This document shows, piece after piece, positions 10,901 to 23,394 of a stretch of DNA of 64,000 nucleotides. Origin of the DNA: Dama dama (lineage: Eukaryota; Chordata; Mammalia; Artiodactyla; Cervidae); the NCBI RefSeq assembly GCF_033118175.1, contig NC_083698.1:67797001-67861000 (forward strand), given 5' to 3'. The stretch's first letter is position 1, and every line of letters starts with the position of its first letter. The position numbers were made by a program, and so were the translations under genes. The notes under the pieces were generated by a model that had not been told where the DNA came from, did not search any database, and saw nothing but the letters and a program-made list of their open reading frames with translations.

Positions 10901-11311
10901 GTGTGTGAGTGGTGGGGTCCTGTGGGTCATTGTTGGCAGGTACTGGCGACACCTGTTGCTTCTGGAGTGAGGAGAGTGGATGGGGTGTCCCCACCCCATG
11001 AGAGTGTTCTCAGCACTTTTCCTGCTTCACAGTGGTGACGTCTCTCCTTTGTAAGGGCCGGACTTTGGGTGGAGACTGCCTCCCCTTCAGTCATCCTCCT
11101 TTTTTTGCATCCCTTGCTCTCTCCCTATGCCTCTCAGCACCTCCCACAGGACTTTGCAGAGAGGTGCTTAGTAAGAGTTTATGGGAAAAAAAAAAAAAAA
11201 AAGAGTTTATGGGAGAAGCAAAGAGACCAACCAAACCCGGCTCCCAATACCAGGCCAGTTTGTTCAGGCTGGGTCTAAGATTGGTTTCTCTGCAACCCCT
11301 CTCATGAGTAT

Positions 11312-11624
11312 AGGGCTTCCCTGATAGCTCAGTTCGTAAAGAATCCACCTGCAATGCAGGAGATCCCAGTGCAGTTTCCTGGGTCAGGAAGATCCCCTGG
11401 AGAAGGGATAGGCTACCCACTCCAGTATTCTTGGGCTTCCCTTGTGGCTCGGCTGGTAAAGAATCTGCCTGCAATGAGGGAGATCTGGGTTTGATCCCTG
11501 GGTTGGAAAGATCCCCTGGCAAAGGAACAGCTATCCACTCAAGTATTCTGGCCTAGAGAAGTCCATGGACTGTATAATCCTTGGGGTTGCAAAGACTCAG
11601 ACACGACTGAGTGACTTTCACTTT
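11312..11624 (+). repeat. Dimeric Bov-tA SINE with target duplication
   Basis: Two tRNA-like heads, at 11,313 (gggcttccctgatagctcag) and 11,432 (gggcttcccttgtggctcgg), precede one body ending acacgactgagtgacttt. The flanks ctcatgagtat (11,301-11,311) and ctcataagtat (11,625-11,635) are an 11-base target duplication with one change. Confidence 0.9.
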
Positions 11625-11766
11625 CTCATAAGTATGTTCTATACAGTGACGGAGATAATTAACCATCTTCAAACTAGAAATCCCAAGTACTAATTCTTGA
11701 GTTGCAGAAGTTCCAATATACTGGGGCTTAGATTTGGAACATTTACTATCATTTTAAAAATAACTG

Positions 11767-12039
11767 CCTGCTGCTGCTGCTGCTAAGTCACTTCAGTCGT
11801 GCCCGACTCTGTGTGACCCCATAGATGGCAGCCCACCAGGCTCCCCCGTCCCTGGGATTCTCCAGGCAAGAATACTGGAGTGGGTTGCTATTTCCTTCTC
11901 CAATGCATGAAAAGCGAAAGTGAAGTCGCTCAGTCATGTCCGACTCTTAGCGACCCCATGGACTGTAGCCTACCAGGCTCCTCCATTCATGGGATTTTTC
12001 AGGCAAGAGTACTGGAGTGGGGTGCCATTGCCTTCTCCG
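11767..12039 (-). repeat. Bov-A2 SINE with target duplication
   Basis: The family's (AGC)n tail appears as ctgctgctgctgct at the left, followed by two tandem BovA units in reverse and the end ccattgccttctcc. The flanks aataactg at 11,759-11,766 and 12,040-12,047 are identical. Confidence 0.92.
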
Positions 12040-13361
12040 AATAACTGGCTAGAAGGCTCTTATTACAAATAGGCTGAAAGTTTAGAAGGGACATCCAAGG
12101 TGGTCCACCCTTCACCTCCTCTTTTATTTTACCTGAGAAGAGGTGAAGGACCAGGGGACGTCGTAATCTGTGGAAGGACCCAGTGGACTGTCCCAGACAA
12201 GGGCCTAGCTCTCTTGACTACAGGCCAGGACTCAATGTGGTTCTGGGGTGTTTTGATTTGTTCATTTATTTAAATATCAACATTAAAACAAGCACATATA
12301 GCAAAGCAGCCATTTCCTGCCCTGCCTATTACCCCCAGTCTTGTTTTCAGGATTTTGTTGTTGTTTGCAGGAATTTTTTGTTGTTATGATTTTCTAATGG
12401 GCAACAGAAACACTGTTAGGAGGATTTAGCAACTAATCTATCAGCTGCAGCAATAAAATAATGTATCTCCAAAACAGGAAAATAGCAGCAAGTTATGTTT
12501 TATCCCCCAAGTATAATACTCTTTCCCCTCAAGTTGGTGTGGATTTTGATCACACACTCAGGATATAAGTGATTTAAGATCACTACAGTAGAGTTTTATC
12601 CTGGAATAGTCATAGCTTCATTTAAACATTTAATGAATAAGTTTCCTTAAATTATTTTTTTCAGAAAGGCAATGGATAGGTAAATGGATAGACTAACAGA
12701 CTGATCAATTGATTTTACTAATATTTGTTAAAGAGGTTTGTTACAGTATTTTTAGGATCATTAAATATTATGGGTAACCAAACTGTCTCAAGAACTAGAT
12801 AAGGAGATTGATCAACTTGACCTGATAGGAAAACCTGAAAAATCTTCATAAAGTCTATGGAGCTCTATGGGAAATGAACTAACATTTAAATACAAAATAT
12901 AAAATGTTATCTAGGCTGTCGCTTCAACCATGTAAGACTTCTGTCTGGAATAGAGAAGGACTGAACACAGTGGCAGCTCTTTTTCTTTTTGATTGTCTAT
13001 AAAATTATCAGAGTATTGGGTGTGGCAGGTAAAAATGTGAGAAAAGGTGGGAATGGTTCAGCAGTAGCAGTCCTGGAACTGTTCCAATTAGAAGCTGGCA
13101 GAGATGACACAGAGGAGGAACATGGGGACTTAGATGTTTCTGTTGACACTAAGGAGTCGCCAAAGAATCAATGGAAATTCCAAGTGGAAACTATAGCTCT
13201 GGCAGCATTAGTCATCTTTGTTTCAAAGAAAAATATCTGATATGCAGATTGACTTATTTTAAACACATCCCTTTATTGGAACAGGGAAACAGTTATGATA
13301 AAAATCCATGTTCCTCTTATGGTTGCCGGGATAAGACTGAGGGAAAGAGATAGTTAGGGGG

Positions 13362-13632
13362 TTTGGGATCGACACGTATACACTGCTATATTTAAAATGG
13401 AAAACCAGTAAGGACCTGCTGTATAACGCAGGGAACTCTGCTCAATGTTTTGTGGCCGCCTGGATGGGAGGGGAGTTTGAGAGAAAATGAATACATGTAT
13501 ACGGCTCCCTTATACATGTATAATGGACTCAGTCAGCTGAGTCCGTTTGCTGTCCACCTGAAACTATCACAACATTGTTAATTGGCTATACCCCAATACA
13601 AAATAAAAAAGTTTAAAAAAAAAAAAAAAAAA
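13362..13632 (+). repeat. Ruminant L1 3' end
   Basis: The run acctgctgtataacgcaggg, aactctgctcaatgttttgt, acctgaaactatcacaacat, ggctataccccaatacaaaa and a poly(A) of about 18 bases is the L1 3' end. It is a 5'-truncated copy. Confidence 0.85.
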
Positions 13633-13699
13633 CTATGTTCCTAAGAATGTGGATAAATACGCACTCCTCACTTTTTCTAAAATGTGTGACAGTATCGGT

Positions 13700-14400
13700 C
13701 AACATTACAAGCGTACATACTCTTTAACCCAGATGTTTTAACTTACAGGAATTTTTAATATAATAAATCTCACACACATACAAAATAACATATGTTTTGT
13801 TTATAATAGCTAGAGGTTGACGACACAGTGTCCACCAGTCAAGTACCTGTTAAATCGTGGTCCATCCCCACAATGGTATATCATGCAACTGTTTAAAAAG
13901 GAAATGAGGAATTCCTTTTTGGCCAGAGAAACCAAACTTTCCCTGCAGAGGACAAATGGGGAATATTATCTTTGCAGGGTGTGAGGTCTCAGTAGTGATG
14001 ACTCAACCCTGCTGTGCAATGAGAAAGCAGCAAATAGTCAATACTTGAATGAACAGGCATGGTATGTTTCAATTAAATGGAATTACAAAGAAAGCCAACT
14101 GCTGGATTTGGCCCTTAAGCTATAGTTTGCTGACCTCATTTTGACAATGGAAAAGGATTACAAGTATATATGTTATGCAAAAATTTAAGGGGTAGGACAC
14201 CATCCAGGGCTACCATTGTATGAAAAAAAGGAGAGGAGTGGAGCATGCATGTGCATGCATGCAAGCTCACACACATGGAATTTCTCTGAAAGAGTGAAGC
14301 TGCTAAGATTATTGTCTCTGAGGAGAACCAGGAGGCTGGGAGTAGGATGGAAAAATTCAGCTCTTCACTCTTTTGAACCTTTTGAATTTGGGTCTATGTA
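13700..14400 (+). repeat. Old L1 fragment interrupted by hAT element
   Basis: Both sides (13,700-13,915 and 14,140-14,400) look like one diverged L1 ORF2 end/3' region, e.g. caatggtatatcatgcaact and later ggaatttctctgaaagagtg. A hAT-like element interrupts it. Confidence 0.45.
13930..14138 (+). mobile_element. Non-autonomous hAT (MER1-group) DNA element
   Basis: The right end gctggatttggcccttaagc, tatagtttgctgacct and the interior gcaatgagaaagcagcaaat match a common mammalian hAT-Charlie-type element. The subfamily (MER58-like) is tentative. Confidence 0.5.
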
Positions 14401-14404
14401 ATAT

Positions 14405-16452
14405 CTAGTATTATATGATTATACAGTGGAAGTGACAAATAGAGTCAAAGGAATTAGATTTGAGAGAGTGTCTAAAGAACTCTGGGCAGAGGTTTGTGAC
14501 ATCGTACAGGAGGCAGTGATCACGACCATCCCTAAGAAAAAGAAATACAAAAAAGGCAAAATGGTTGTCTAAGGAGGCCTTACAAATAGCTGAGAAAAAA
14601 AGAGAAGCAAAAGGCAAAGGAGAAAAGGAAATAATATATCCATCTGAATGCAGAGTTCCAAAGAGTAGCAAGAAGAGATAAGAAAGCCTTCCACAGAGAT
14701 CAGTGCAAAGAAATAGAAGAAATCAGTGCAAAGAAAACAGTAGAGTGGGAAAGACTAGAAATCTCTTCAAGAAACTTAGAGATACCAAGGGAACATTTCA
14801 AGCAAAGATGGGCCCAATAAAGGACAAAAACAGTACGGACCTAACAGAGCAGAAGATATTAAGAAGAGGTGGCAACAATACTCAGAACACATATACAAAA
14901 AAAGATCTTCATGACTCAGATAACCATGATGGTGTGATCACTCACTTAGAGCCAGACATCCTGGAGTGAGAAGTCAAATGGGCCTTAGAAAGCATCACTA
15001 TGAACAAAACTAGTGGAGGTGATGGAATTCCAGTTGAGCTATTTCAAATCCTAAAAGATGATGCTGTGAAAGTGCTGCACTCAATATGCCAGCCAATATG
15101 GAAAATTCAGCAGTGGCCACAGGACTGAAAAAGGTCAGTTTTCACTCCAATCCCAAAGAAAGGCAATGCTAAAGAATGTTCAAGCTACCATACAATTGCA
15201 CTCATCTCACACGCTAGCAAAGTAATTCTCAAAATTCTCCAAGCCAGGCTTTAGCAGTATGTGAACCAAGAACTTCCAGATGCTCAAGCTGGATTTAGAA
15301 AAGACAGAGGAACCAGAGATCAAATTGCCAGCATCTGTTGGGTCATTGAAAAAGCAAGAGAATTCCAGAAAAACATCTACTTATGCTTTGTTGACTATCC
15401 CAAAGCCTTTAACTGTGTGGATCACAACAAACTGTGGAAAGTTCTTAAAGAGATGGGAATACCAGACCACCTTACCTCCCTCCTGGGAAATCTATATGCA
15501 GGTGAGAACTGGACATGGGACAACAGACTTGTTCCAAATTGGGAAAGGAGTAGGTCAAGGCTGTATATTGTCACCCTGCTTATTTAACTTATATGCAGAG
15601 TACATCATGAGAGATGCTGGGCTGGATGAAGCACAAGCTGGAATCAAGATTGCCAGGAGAAATATCAATAACCTCAGATATACAGATGACACCACCCTTA
15701 TGGCAGAAAGTGAAGAAGAACTAAAGAACCTCTTGATGAAAGTGAAAAAGGAGAGTGAAAAAGTTAGCTTAAAGCTCAACATTCAGAAAACTAAGATCAT
15801 GGCATCTGGTCCCATCACTTCATGGCAAATATATGGGAAAACAGTGGAAACAGTGAGAGACTTTATTTTGGGGGGGCTCCAAAATCACTGCAGATGGTGA
15901 TTGCAGCCATGAAATTAAAAGACGCTTACTCCTTGGAAGAAAAGTTACAACCAACTTAGACAGCATGTTAAAAAGCAGAGACATTACTTTGTCAACAAAG
16001 GTCCTTCTCGTCAAAGCTATGGTTTTTCCAGTGGTCGTGTATGGATGTGAGAGTTGGGCTATAAAGAAAGCTGAGCGCCGAATTGATGCTTTTGAACTGT
16101 GGTGTTAAGAGAAGACTCTTGAGAGTCCCTTGGACTGCAAGGAGATCCAGCCAGTCCATCCTAAAGGAGATCAGTCCTGGGTATTCATTGGAAGGACTGA
16201 TGTTGAGGCTGAAACTCCAATACTTTGGCCACCTGATGCGAAGAGCTGACTCATTTGAAAAGACCCTGATGCTGGGAAAGATTGAGGACAGGAGGAGAAG
16301 GGGATGACAGAGGATGAGATGGTTGCATGGCATCACCGACTCAGTGGACATGGGTTTGGGTGGACTCCGGGAGTTGGTGATGGACAGGGAGGCCTGGCAT
16401 GCTGCGGTTCATGGGGTTGCAAAGAGTCGGACATGACTTAACCACTGAACTG
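14405..16452 (+). pseudogene. BovB (RTE) retrotransposon, 5'-truncated, broken reverse transcriptase
   Basis: BovB is a non-LTR retrotransposon with an endonuclease and reverse-transcriptase protein. This copy starts just upstream of the RT (cattatatgattatacagtgg region) and covers the RT domain and 3' end. Visible RT blocks are the motif-A segment DYPKAFNCVDH near 15,385-15,427 and YTDDTTLM near 15,677-15,700, where the family has YADD. The frame is broken by stops (e.g. TGA near 14,967 and 15,126) and by a deletion of about 17 bases at 15,500. It ends with the BovB tail agtcggacatgacttaacca, actgaactgaactgatg. The insertion is in the sense orientation of OSBPL3. Confidence 0.9.
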
Positions 16453-16456
16453 AACT

Positions 16457-17185
16457 GATGAAATTAAAAGAGGAGAGTGAAAAAGCTGACTTAAAATTCA
16501 ACACTCAAAAAACTAAGATCATGGCATCTGGTCCCATCACTTCATGGCAAATAGATGGGGAAATAGTGGCTGACTTTATTTTTCTGGGCTCCAAAATCAC
16601 TGCAGATGGTGACTGCAGCCATGAAATTAAAAGACACTTGCTGCTTGGAAGAAAAGTTATGACCAATCTAGACAGCATGTTAAAAAGCAGAAACATTACT
16701 TTGCCAACAAAGGTCCTTCTCGTCAAAGCTATGGTTTTTCCAGTGGTCATGTATGGATGTGAGAGTTGGACTGTAAAGAAAGCTGAGCACCAAAGAATTG
16801 ATTCTGTGATGAATTTGAACTGTGGTGTTGGGGAAGACTCTTGAGAGTCACTTGGACTGCAAGGAGATCCAACCAGTCCATCCTAAGGGAAATCAGTCCT
16901 GAATATTCATTGGAAGGACTGAAGCTGAAGCTCCAATATTTTGGCCACCTAATGTGAAGAACTGCCTCATTAGAAGAAACCCTGATGCTGGGGAAGGATT
17001 GAAGGCAGGAGGAGAAGGGGACGACAGAGGATGAGATGGTTGGATGGCATCATTGACTCTATGGACATGAGTTTGAGCAAGCTCTGGGAGTTGGTGATGG
17101 ACAGGGAAGCCTGGTGTGCTGCAGTTCATGGGGTTGCAAAGAGTCAGACATGACCGAGCGACTGGATGGAACTGAACATCTAGTC
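16457..17185 (+). pseudogene. Second BovB 3' fragment, tandem to the first
   Basis: Directly after the first copy's tail the sequence restarts inside the BovB RT C-terminal part (gaggagagtgaaaaagctga). It runs to the same end (gagtcagacatgaccgagcg). It repeats the region equivalent to about 15,735-16,445, has its own substitutions, and reads LKFNTQKTKIMASGPITSW in an open segment of 128 codons before breaking. Confidence 0.9.
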
Positions 17186-17604
17186 AGATAGTGAACCAAG
17201 GCTGTTAACTCTAGACTGTGATGACTTCCAATTCCTTTTCTTTTTACTGTTAATTTATTACTTGATTTGAACAGCCTGATTGATTTGCAGCATTTACATA
17301 GTCATACTCAAGGTGGTGGCTGTCATCTCAGCCATGTTTTCTGTACCACAGAGTCTTCCCTCACCTGTTTGTCTCAGAAATACCATTTCTCACAGCCTCT
17401 AAGTTCAAGAAGCCAAAGTCAGAAGTAGCTAGGCAGTCCAGTTCTGGGCCATAGGGACAGGGCGTGCAGATGCAAATGATAATGTGGACGGGCAGCAGCG
17501 GGGGAGGGGTGGAGGGCTGGACAGGGCGGAGAGGAACTGAAAAGGGAAATAGAGACTATGACAATCTTGTCAAGAGCCTTCAACAGATTCTTTCACTTCC
17601 ACAG

Positions 17605-17701
17605 GAAATCCATTGATGACTCTTGGGTGAGCAACGGCACCTATTTGGAACTTAGGAAAGATTTTGGTTTTTCCAAACTGGACCATCCTGTCTTGTGGTG
17701 A
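17605..17701 (+). CDS. OSBPL3: OSBPL3 terminal coding exon and stop
   Basis: The acceptor is tttcacttccacag. G completes the split Arg codon. The exon reads KSIDDSWVSNGTYLELRKDF, GFSKLDHPVLW and TGA at 17,699-17,701. The W-V-S-N-x-T-Y-x-E-L-R-K-D block and the final PVLW are the conserved carboxyl end of ORP3/6. The KLDH before PVLW favours ORP3. Length from 131 onward totals about 237 residues, as expected for this part of an ORP of roughly 850-890 residues. Confidence 0.92.
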
Positions 17702-20700
17702 AAGAGGAAAGAACAAGACATCTTTGTGCTTCTCCTGCGTTTGCTTTCTGAAGCCACCATCTTGTGTCTATTTAAACAATATTATCTAGAATGATCACTT
17801 GTGCTTCTTAGCTTAGCGTTGTAAGTATTTAAGTATATATTTTCTTCAGTAGGTTTCTTTACAATTTCAAATGTTATCATGATTGTTTATATGAATGTAG
17901 AACACCTTGATATTTCTTTTTATATATAAACTATTTAATAAAAATAAAAGATCGAATGTTAATGTGTGAGTAAAAAAAGAAACTTTAACACTAATTTTCC
18001 AAAGGTTAGGAAAATTCTAATTAAATTTATGCCTTATAAAATAGGTTGGAAAGAAAACCCATCTCTCCTAGGTGCATTAAGAAAAAAGAATACCTAGGGT
18101 TACTCACCCATGCATAAGCTACCCAGGTTTATTTTGGTAGCTCAGGTATATTTTTGCCTCAGACAGCTTTCGAATTGCTCACACAGAACAATTCTGCTGA
18201 TGCTGGAGTCTGAAGAATACTCGTATTTGCATTTCAGTGACTGGAGAGAATGGAATAAGATTAGTGAGATGTATGTTTTTTTATAAGATTTTTTATAAGA
18301 TGGGTGTGGTACCTTCTCGAAGAAGGAAACATTTGAAGTCATCTCTCCCTCTAGTTTCATTGCCTATGTGCAAAATCATACAGAGAAAGTGCTGATAATT
18401 TGAGAAATCCCTGTTTATTAATTGTCATAATGAGGTTCCAGGCAGACAGTAGGAAATTTCTCCTTAAATTCATTACAAGTTAACAAAAACTGTTTTCTCT
18501 TCCTACTCCACCCCAACCTCCCCCACTATTTGCCCACATCTCTGTTGAGTGTGAAATGACCCAATTTAGTGTTAAAATACACAGGGCATTCCACACGGCA
18601 GTTTGACTTTCCAGAAGTTTAATAAAGTAGCGGATTGTTTTAAGTAACTCAACACATTTTCCTTAAATACTGTTTTGGTATTTTCTACCTCTTAATAAGC
18701 AATGTATTTTAGACCTTGTATTAAAAAGTTTGACCATCTGCCTTATGGAAAAATGTAGAGAATTGAGTTCTTCCTTTGTGCTGTGTTCTGATAAAGCTTT
18801 AAATGTCTTCTTATCCCCTTCCTACACGTTCTTCTTAACTCATATCACTCATTTGTGAGTTTTGCAGCAGTCTTGAATGATACAGATTATAACTACCAAA
18901 AAGAGAAACTTTGCCTTTTTAAATGTTATTGCCAATTACAATAATAGAATATGTGCAGTAGTTGAATTCTGTGATCAAAGCAGTTCCAATTTCTGCCCAT
19001 ATTACTTTAAAACCAAAGTTTGAATTTTAAGCATCCTCTGAAGTCCATAACAATCCTATGGGATATTAATAAAATGATGTGGTAAAAAAAAATTTCTCCA
19101 GAAAACATTTTTAGATATTTAAATAACATCAAAGAGTGCTATGAATGAAAAATCAAATAAGTAATGGAAAAAAAGATTTACTGTTTTTCAGTGTCACACA
19201 AACAACTAGTTAGAGAGTATTCCATTTTCAAAATAGAGTTAAAGTGGATCAGTAGCCTTTTGGAATCTGCAAGTGACTAGCATTTTAAAATAATACACAA
19301 TTCATTAAATATTGCTTTCATCCATTCCATTTTATCAAGATGTCAAGATGAACACAGTGAGAATATCATTTCCATTCCTAATGGAAATGATCAAATTCTT
19401 TGGTATGGGCTTTGTTCTTTTCTTTTCAAGCTTCTATCTGAATTCTGCTCACAGACAGGAAGAAGAGGCCTGTGGATTTTAAGGGTACTCCAGGGGAAAA
19501 CAAATCTTATTTTCACAGTGTGAAGGTAAATGTAGAACTTGAGTAATACTGACTGCGGCAGAGGTTGGCTCAAAACAAGAACAAAACATGCAACCTGAAT
19601 GGATGTAGCTTTGTCATGCGGTCTTTGCCAAGTCTTTAATTGTCCCAGTGCTGCTATTTCAATTGATCTTATGGTTCATTTTGTAATCACAAGGATCAAG
19701 GGACCAAATGTCACCTTTGTAGTCATTTGAGATGGGAGTGTGGATGAATTTGAATATGTATGCCAATTTTAAAACCTATTAGTACCCACCTCTATAAAGG
19801 GTTTTTCTGACATTTAAATGGCTTGGTGATACATCCTATTATAATCCTCAAATTCCCTTGAGGGGGATATAGCTCTTTTTTCCTTTAGTCTCTATTCTCA
19901 AAAGCACCTTCTCAACCTAATTTGTATCTCAAGGACGTTTTATATTCTTAAGATGAAGGAAGCAGAAACATGGTGTTGTTTGAGAACTGAGGCAGAATTG
20001 ACTTTTCTGGATTTTGAATCTCCCAATTACATAATGCCAGTCCCTTCATAGCTGAAGGTACATGTTGTCACCTCTATTTTATTCCTGGTCCTCCCATCCC
20101 AAACGTCGGTGAGCTGCACAGCTGTTCTTGGAAATGGGACTATGTGCAGTCCAATTTCCCACATTACACTGCAGGTGATGTGATGCTGTCGCCCCTGCTG
20201 GCTGTCCCAAGCTGCAGGAGATGCTTTTCAGGAAGGGGCCACAGTCTCCCATGTAGCCAGGCAGATCATTTCCTCCCCAGGTCCCAAAGCCTAGGATGGT
20301 ATTTCCTGGAGTCAAATGTAATAATCAAAGTCTCAGTATGGCTTCTTTCTCCATGCCATTCACCTCCTAGAGGCCAGGCTGGTTCTGGTACTAACTAAAC
20401 AGACAGAGTTCACTTTAGGACAACTGTCATTAACCCCACAGAATGCCCAGACAGCCCCCAAGGCCTCATCTGCTTCCTATGGGACTCTCTGGGAGAGAAA
20501 AATAGACAAACCACTAAAAAAAAACAACAAATTTACTTCATTTGGGCTGCTGCTTTTCTCACTATTTTTAATTACTCCCAGTAAATCATTGACTTGGGCT
20601 TCAAGCACTATCCTTCTGTGTTTTCCAGATTTATGATGAGTGACCTTGTCCTGCTATTAACAATGTCAACACTAAAAGAAAAATGATAGTTTCTATTTGA

Positions 20701-21285
20701 TTGTTGAAACTTGTAGGTCTAATCCTTATTCTGTAGGTTATATTATGCCTTCCAGCTATCATAGAATTTCCTCAGACCTTTTAGTTATGAATAGAAGCAA
20801 TAAGCAGTTGTATTGACATAATTTATTTTAATGTCTTTAATTTTGATATTAACATTGGCATAACTCTATTTTTGCTACCAAATGATAGCTACTTTCATGT
20901 GCTCAATTTTCCCTACATTGTATTAATCTGTTGCTTGATGTTCGTCTCTATTTTTCTCTTTTGGAAATATAGACCATATAAGTATCTGCAAATTGCAGCA
21001 ATCTGAAATGCAAACCATTTTCAGGAACTTTGGTTTTGAGGAATGCAATGATCAGAGGTTGTTAATTTATTTGTGATGATTTTATCTTTGTGTGTTACCC
21101 TCAGAGGATACTATTTTTTTTAATGGATTTTGTAAATCTCTCATCTAACTGTTTATAAGATTATTTTCTGTTTAAAATTCCAATCTTCCACCCATCCACC
21201 CAGGCCTCCCCCAAAAGCTCCGACTAATTTGCTTTTCCCCCACGTGTAGCTAGTTGACTGAATAAATAACATGGAAAAAGGCTGC
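17702..21285 (+). other. OSBPL3: OSBPL3 3' UTR (proximal part certain, distal part inferred)
   Basis: The UTR begins after the stop. Proximal signals AATAAA at 17,937 and 17,943 would give a UTR of about 260 bases. From there to about 22,300 I find no Bov-tA, Bov-A2, L1 or BovB copy, which is unusual in this window, and the tract is AT-rich with many TTTT/ATTTA stretches. A second signal at 21,261 with a GT-rich downstream element would give a UTR of about 3.55 kb. I recall the human OSBPL3 UTR as several kb long. The extension is inference. Confidence 0.55.
17937..17948 (+). terminator. OSBPL3: Proximal poly(A) signals, OSBPL3
   Basis: Two overlapping AATAAA hexamers lie 236-247 bases after the stop codon. 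A weak TG-containing stretch (aatgttaatgtgtgag) follows, as expected of a cleavage site near 17,960-17,970. Confidence 0.6.
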
Positions 21286-21300
21286 CCCTGTCGTTGTGTT
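21261..21300 (+). terminator. OSBPL3: Distal poly(A) signal, OSBPL3 (candidate)
   Basis: AATAAATAA at 21,261 is followed 25-40 bases later by the GT-rich element cctgtcgttgtgtttcc, a classic cleavage and polyadenylation layout. It would end the long 3' UTR isoform. Confidence 0.5.
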
Positions 21301-23394
21301 TCCAGGTTAATGGGCATATGTGGCTGCTGAAGGGACAGAGCAAGACTCTAGCTGAGACTCTTGAGGGAGAAACACACAACATTAACTAAAGTGATGGGGT
21401 TGGAAATAAAAAAAAATACCCCAGGACACAAAGAAGCCTGGAAACTTTGACAAAAGTTGTCATATTTTTGGTCTGAACATTTCCAAGATACACTGCAAAT
21501 GTAGGTCCCCCACCACTGGGACAAGAGCCTGAGGCAGCTGGAGCTTCAGACAGCCCCCAAGAAGCCCCCTCTGTTCAATTCAGAGTGTTATGGAAATATC
21601 ATTATTTTTTGTGTGTCCTAACGTGAAAAAGGAAAATGCTGACTACCCACACTAATTTAATGGCCCTGATGAATGGCTGACTCATCTCCTCCTACACCCA
21701 AGTTGTGTCCTCTGCAATACCCTGAACACCTAGCCTTCCCTGAAGTTCCATTTGATTTAGTTCACATGTTTACAGTGTCACACATACAGTGGATCGTAGA
21801 GTTACACACACAGTCTTTGCATCCCCCAAAACACTAAAGAGACAACCAGAAGCCACTCATGAACTTTTGGATCCTGGCTTAAAAGAAAAACAAGCTATCA
21901 AATACATTTTATGGACCGTTAGTGACATTTGCATCTAAGCATCATGAAATTATTGCTAACTTTCATATATGTATATTGAATTGCCTGTTGACCTGTATCA
22001 AACCTGCCATTAAAGAAAGATCAACATTATTCCAAACAACAACACTAAAGGAAATCTTAAAAGGCAACTTCAGACTATTTTAACATTGGCCATTGTTGGA
22101 ATAGATATGAAAGCGTCCTAAGGTTTCAACTTGAGGAAGGCAATGAAATTTGAAAGTACAAGTTCTTGGCCTTTAGTTTATGAACTCAGCTGTATTATCT
22201 AGTAGTACTGATGGAATATCTGCATTAACATAATTAATGTCCATCAGTGACCAGCAAATCAGGACATCAGGGCCCTAGCTGGTGCCAGTCAGGAGTTTCT
22301 TATTACAGGCTAATTAGTTAGAGTTCCTTCAGGAAAGAGAAGCCAACTCTGTAGCTCAGGAGATTTTAATGAAGGGTCTACTTGGTGGGCTATTAGCAGG
22401 ATTAAGGCGTATTAGCAACATTGGAGAGTTGTAACCGCCCCTGCAGAATTTGGAGCTCTGAGGAGAGGAGGGCGGTCCAGAGCTGTAGTGGAGGGACGGT
22501 CTCTGCCAGAAAATCCAACCCAGAGTCGGGAAGAACTCTCTCAACCTTGGTCTTCTCCAGCCGCCATTCTCCCTGGTGACTGAACTCAACAGGGCAGGGA
22601 GCCCCAAAGTGCAGTACTCAGGCCCCAGGACAGGAGGCGGCTCTGGGCCAAAAAAAACAAGCACTTGGACCTTATGTTCACCGTCATCTTCTCGTCTGAG
22701 ATTTTGGAGGAATTTTCAGTAAGTAAATAGGCTTTGGAGCTCTTTTTTTTTTTTAACATAGAATTTGTTTTGGCTCCCAGTTATCTTCCAAGGATGAATT
22801 ATGATTAACTGTGCTTTTTAAAAACTGGTTCTCTGTGATATTATTGTTGTTGTCACACTTAAAATGACTTAAAGGCAGCCTTTCTTCTTTATTAAATGCC
22901 ATAGTTTAAACAGATAGCAATCTGGGAAAGACGTATCAGCTAAAGCAATGATTTTTTAATTGGCTAATGTTTGGGAATTTTACACAAACACATACACTCT
23001 CTTTCTCTTTTTCTTCCTCTGATGGTTCAGACCTCACATAGTCTGTTGACCAGCATTTGCTCACCACAAAGCAGGCACGCCACTTTCTAATGTCATGATT
23101 GTTCCAGGACTTAGAAAATGGCACGTTGGTAAGAACTGTGTGTTTCTTTTCACAGCATTTCATGCACTCCTTTTGTACTGTCTTTGGGATGTAAAGGTAG
23201 GGGCCGGGACACCTCCTAGGTAGTATAACAAAGGCCTGCAGACAGGGAGCAGGCAGCCAGTGAGATGGATGTTTTCTCTGAAAAACACTTTCTGACCCAG
23301 GAATGGTCCCAGACACTGGTGATACACAGCCTTCCTCCTTGAGAAGCTTCCAGTCTGCTGGGAGGCCAGTGGTGAGTGATTAATCGCAGAGTGT
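21301..23394. other. Intergenic, mostly unassigned
   Basis: No gene is visible. A segment at 22,311-22,690 looks like a diverged old repeat but I cannot name it. Apart from a poly(T) at 22,742 the rest shows nothing recognisable. Confidence 0.5.

Larger units (their letters stand above)
10901..17604 (+). other. OSBPL3: Last OSBPL3 intron, transposon-rich
   Basis: This 6.7-kb intron holds a dimeric Bov-tA, a Bov-A2, two L1 ends, a hAT remnant and a tandem pair of BovB copies. Stretches 12,050-13,350 and 17,190-17,590 show nothing recognisable apart from the acceptor at 17,603. Confidence 0.8.

Noticed and set aside
11313..11400. tRNA-Glu-like sequences at SINE heads (here and in every Bov-tA)
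   Set aside because: They are SINE heads without a foldable mature tRNA, not tRNA genes.
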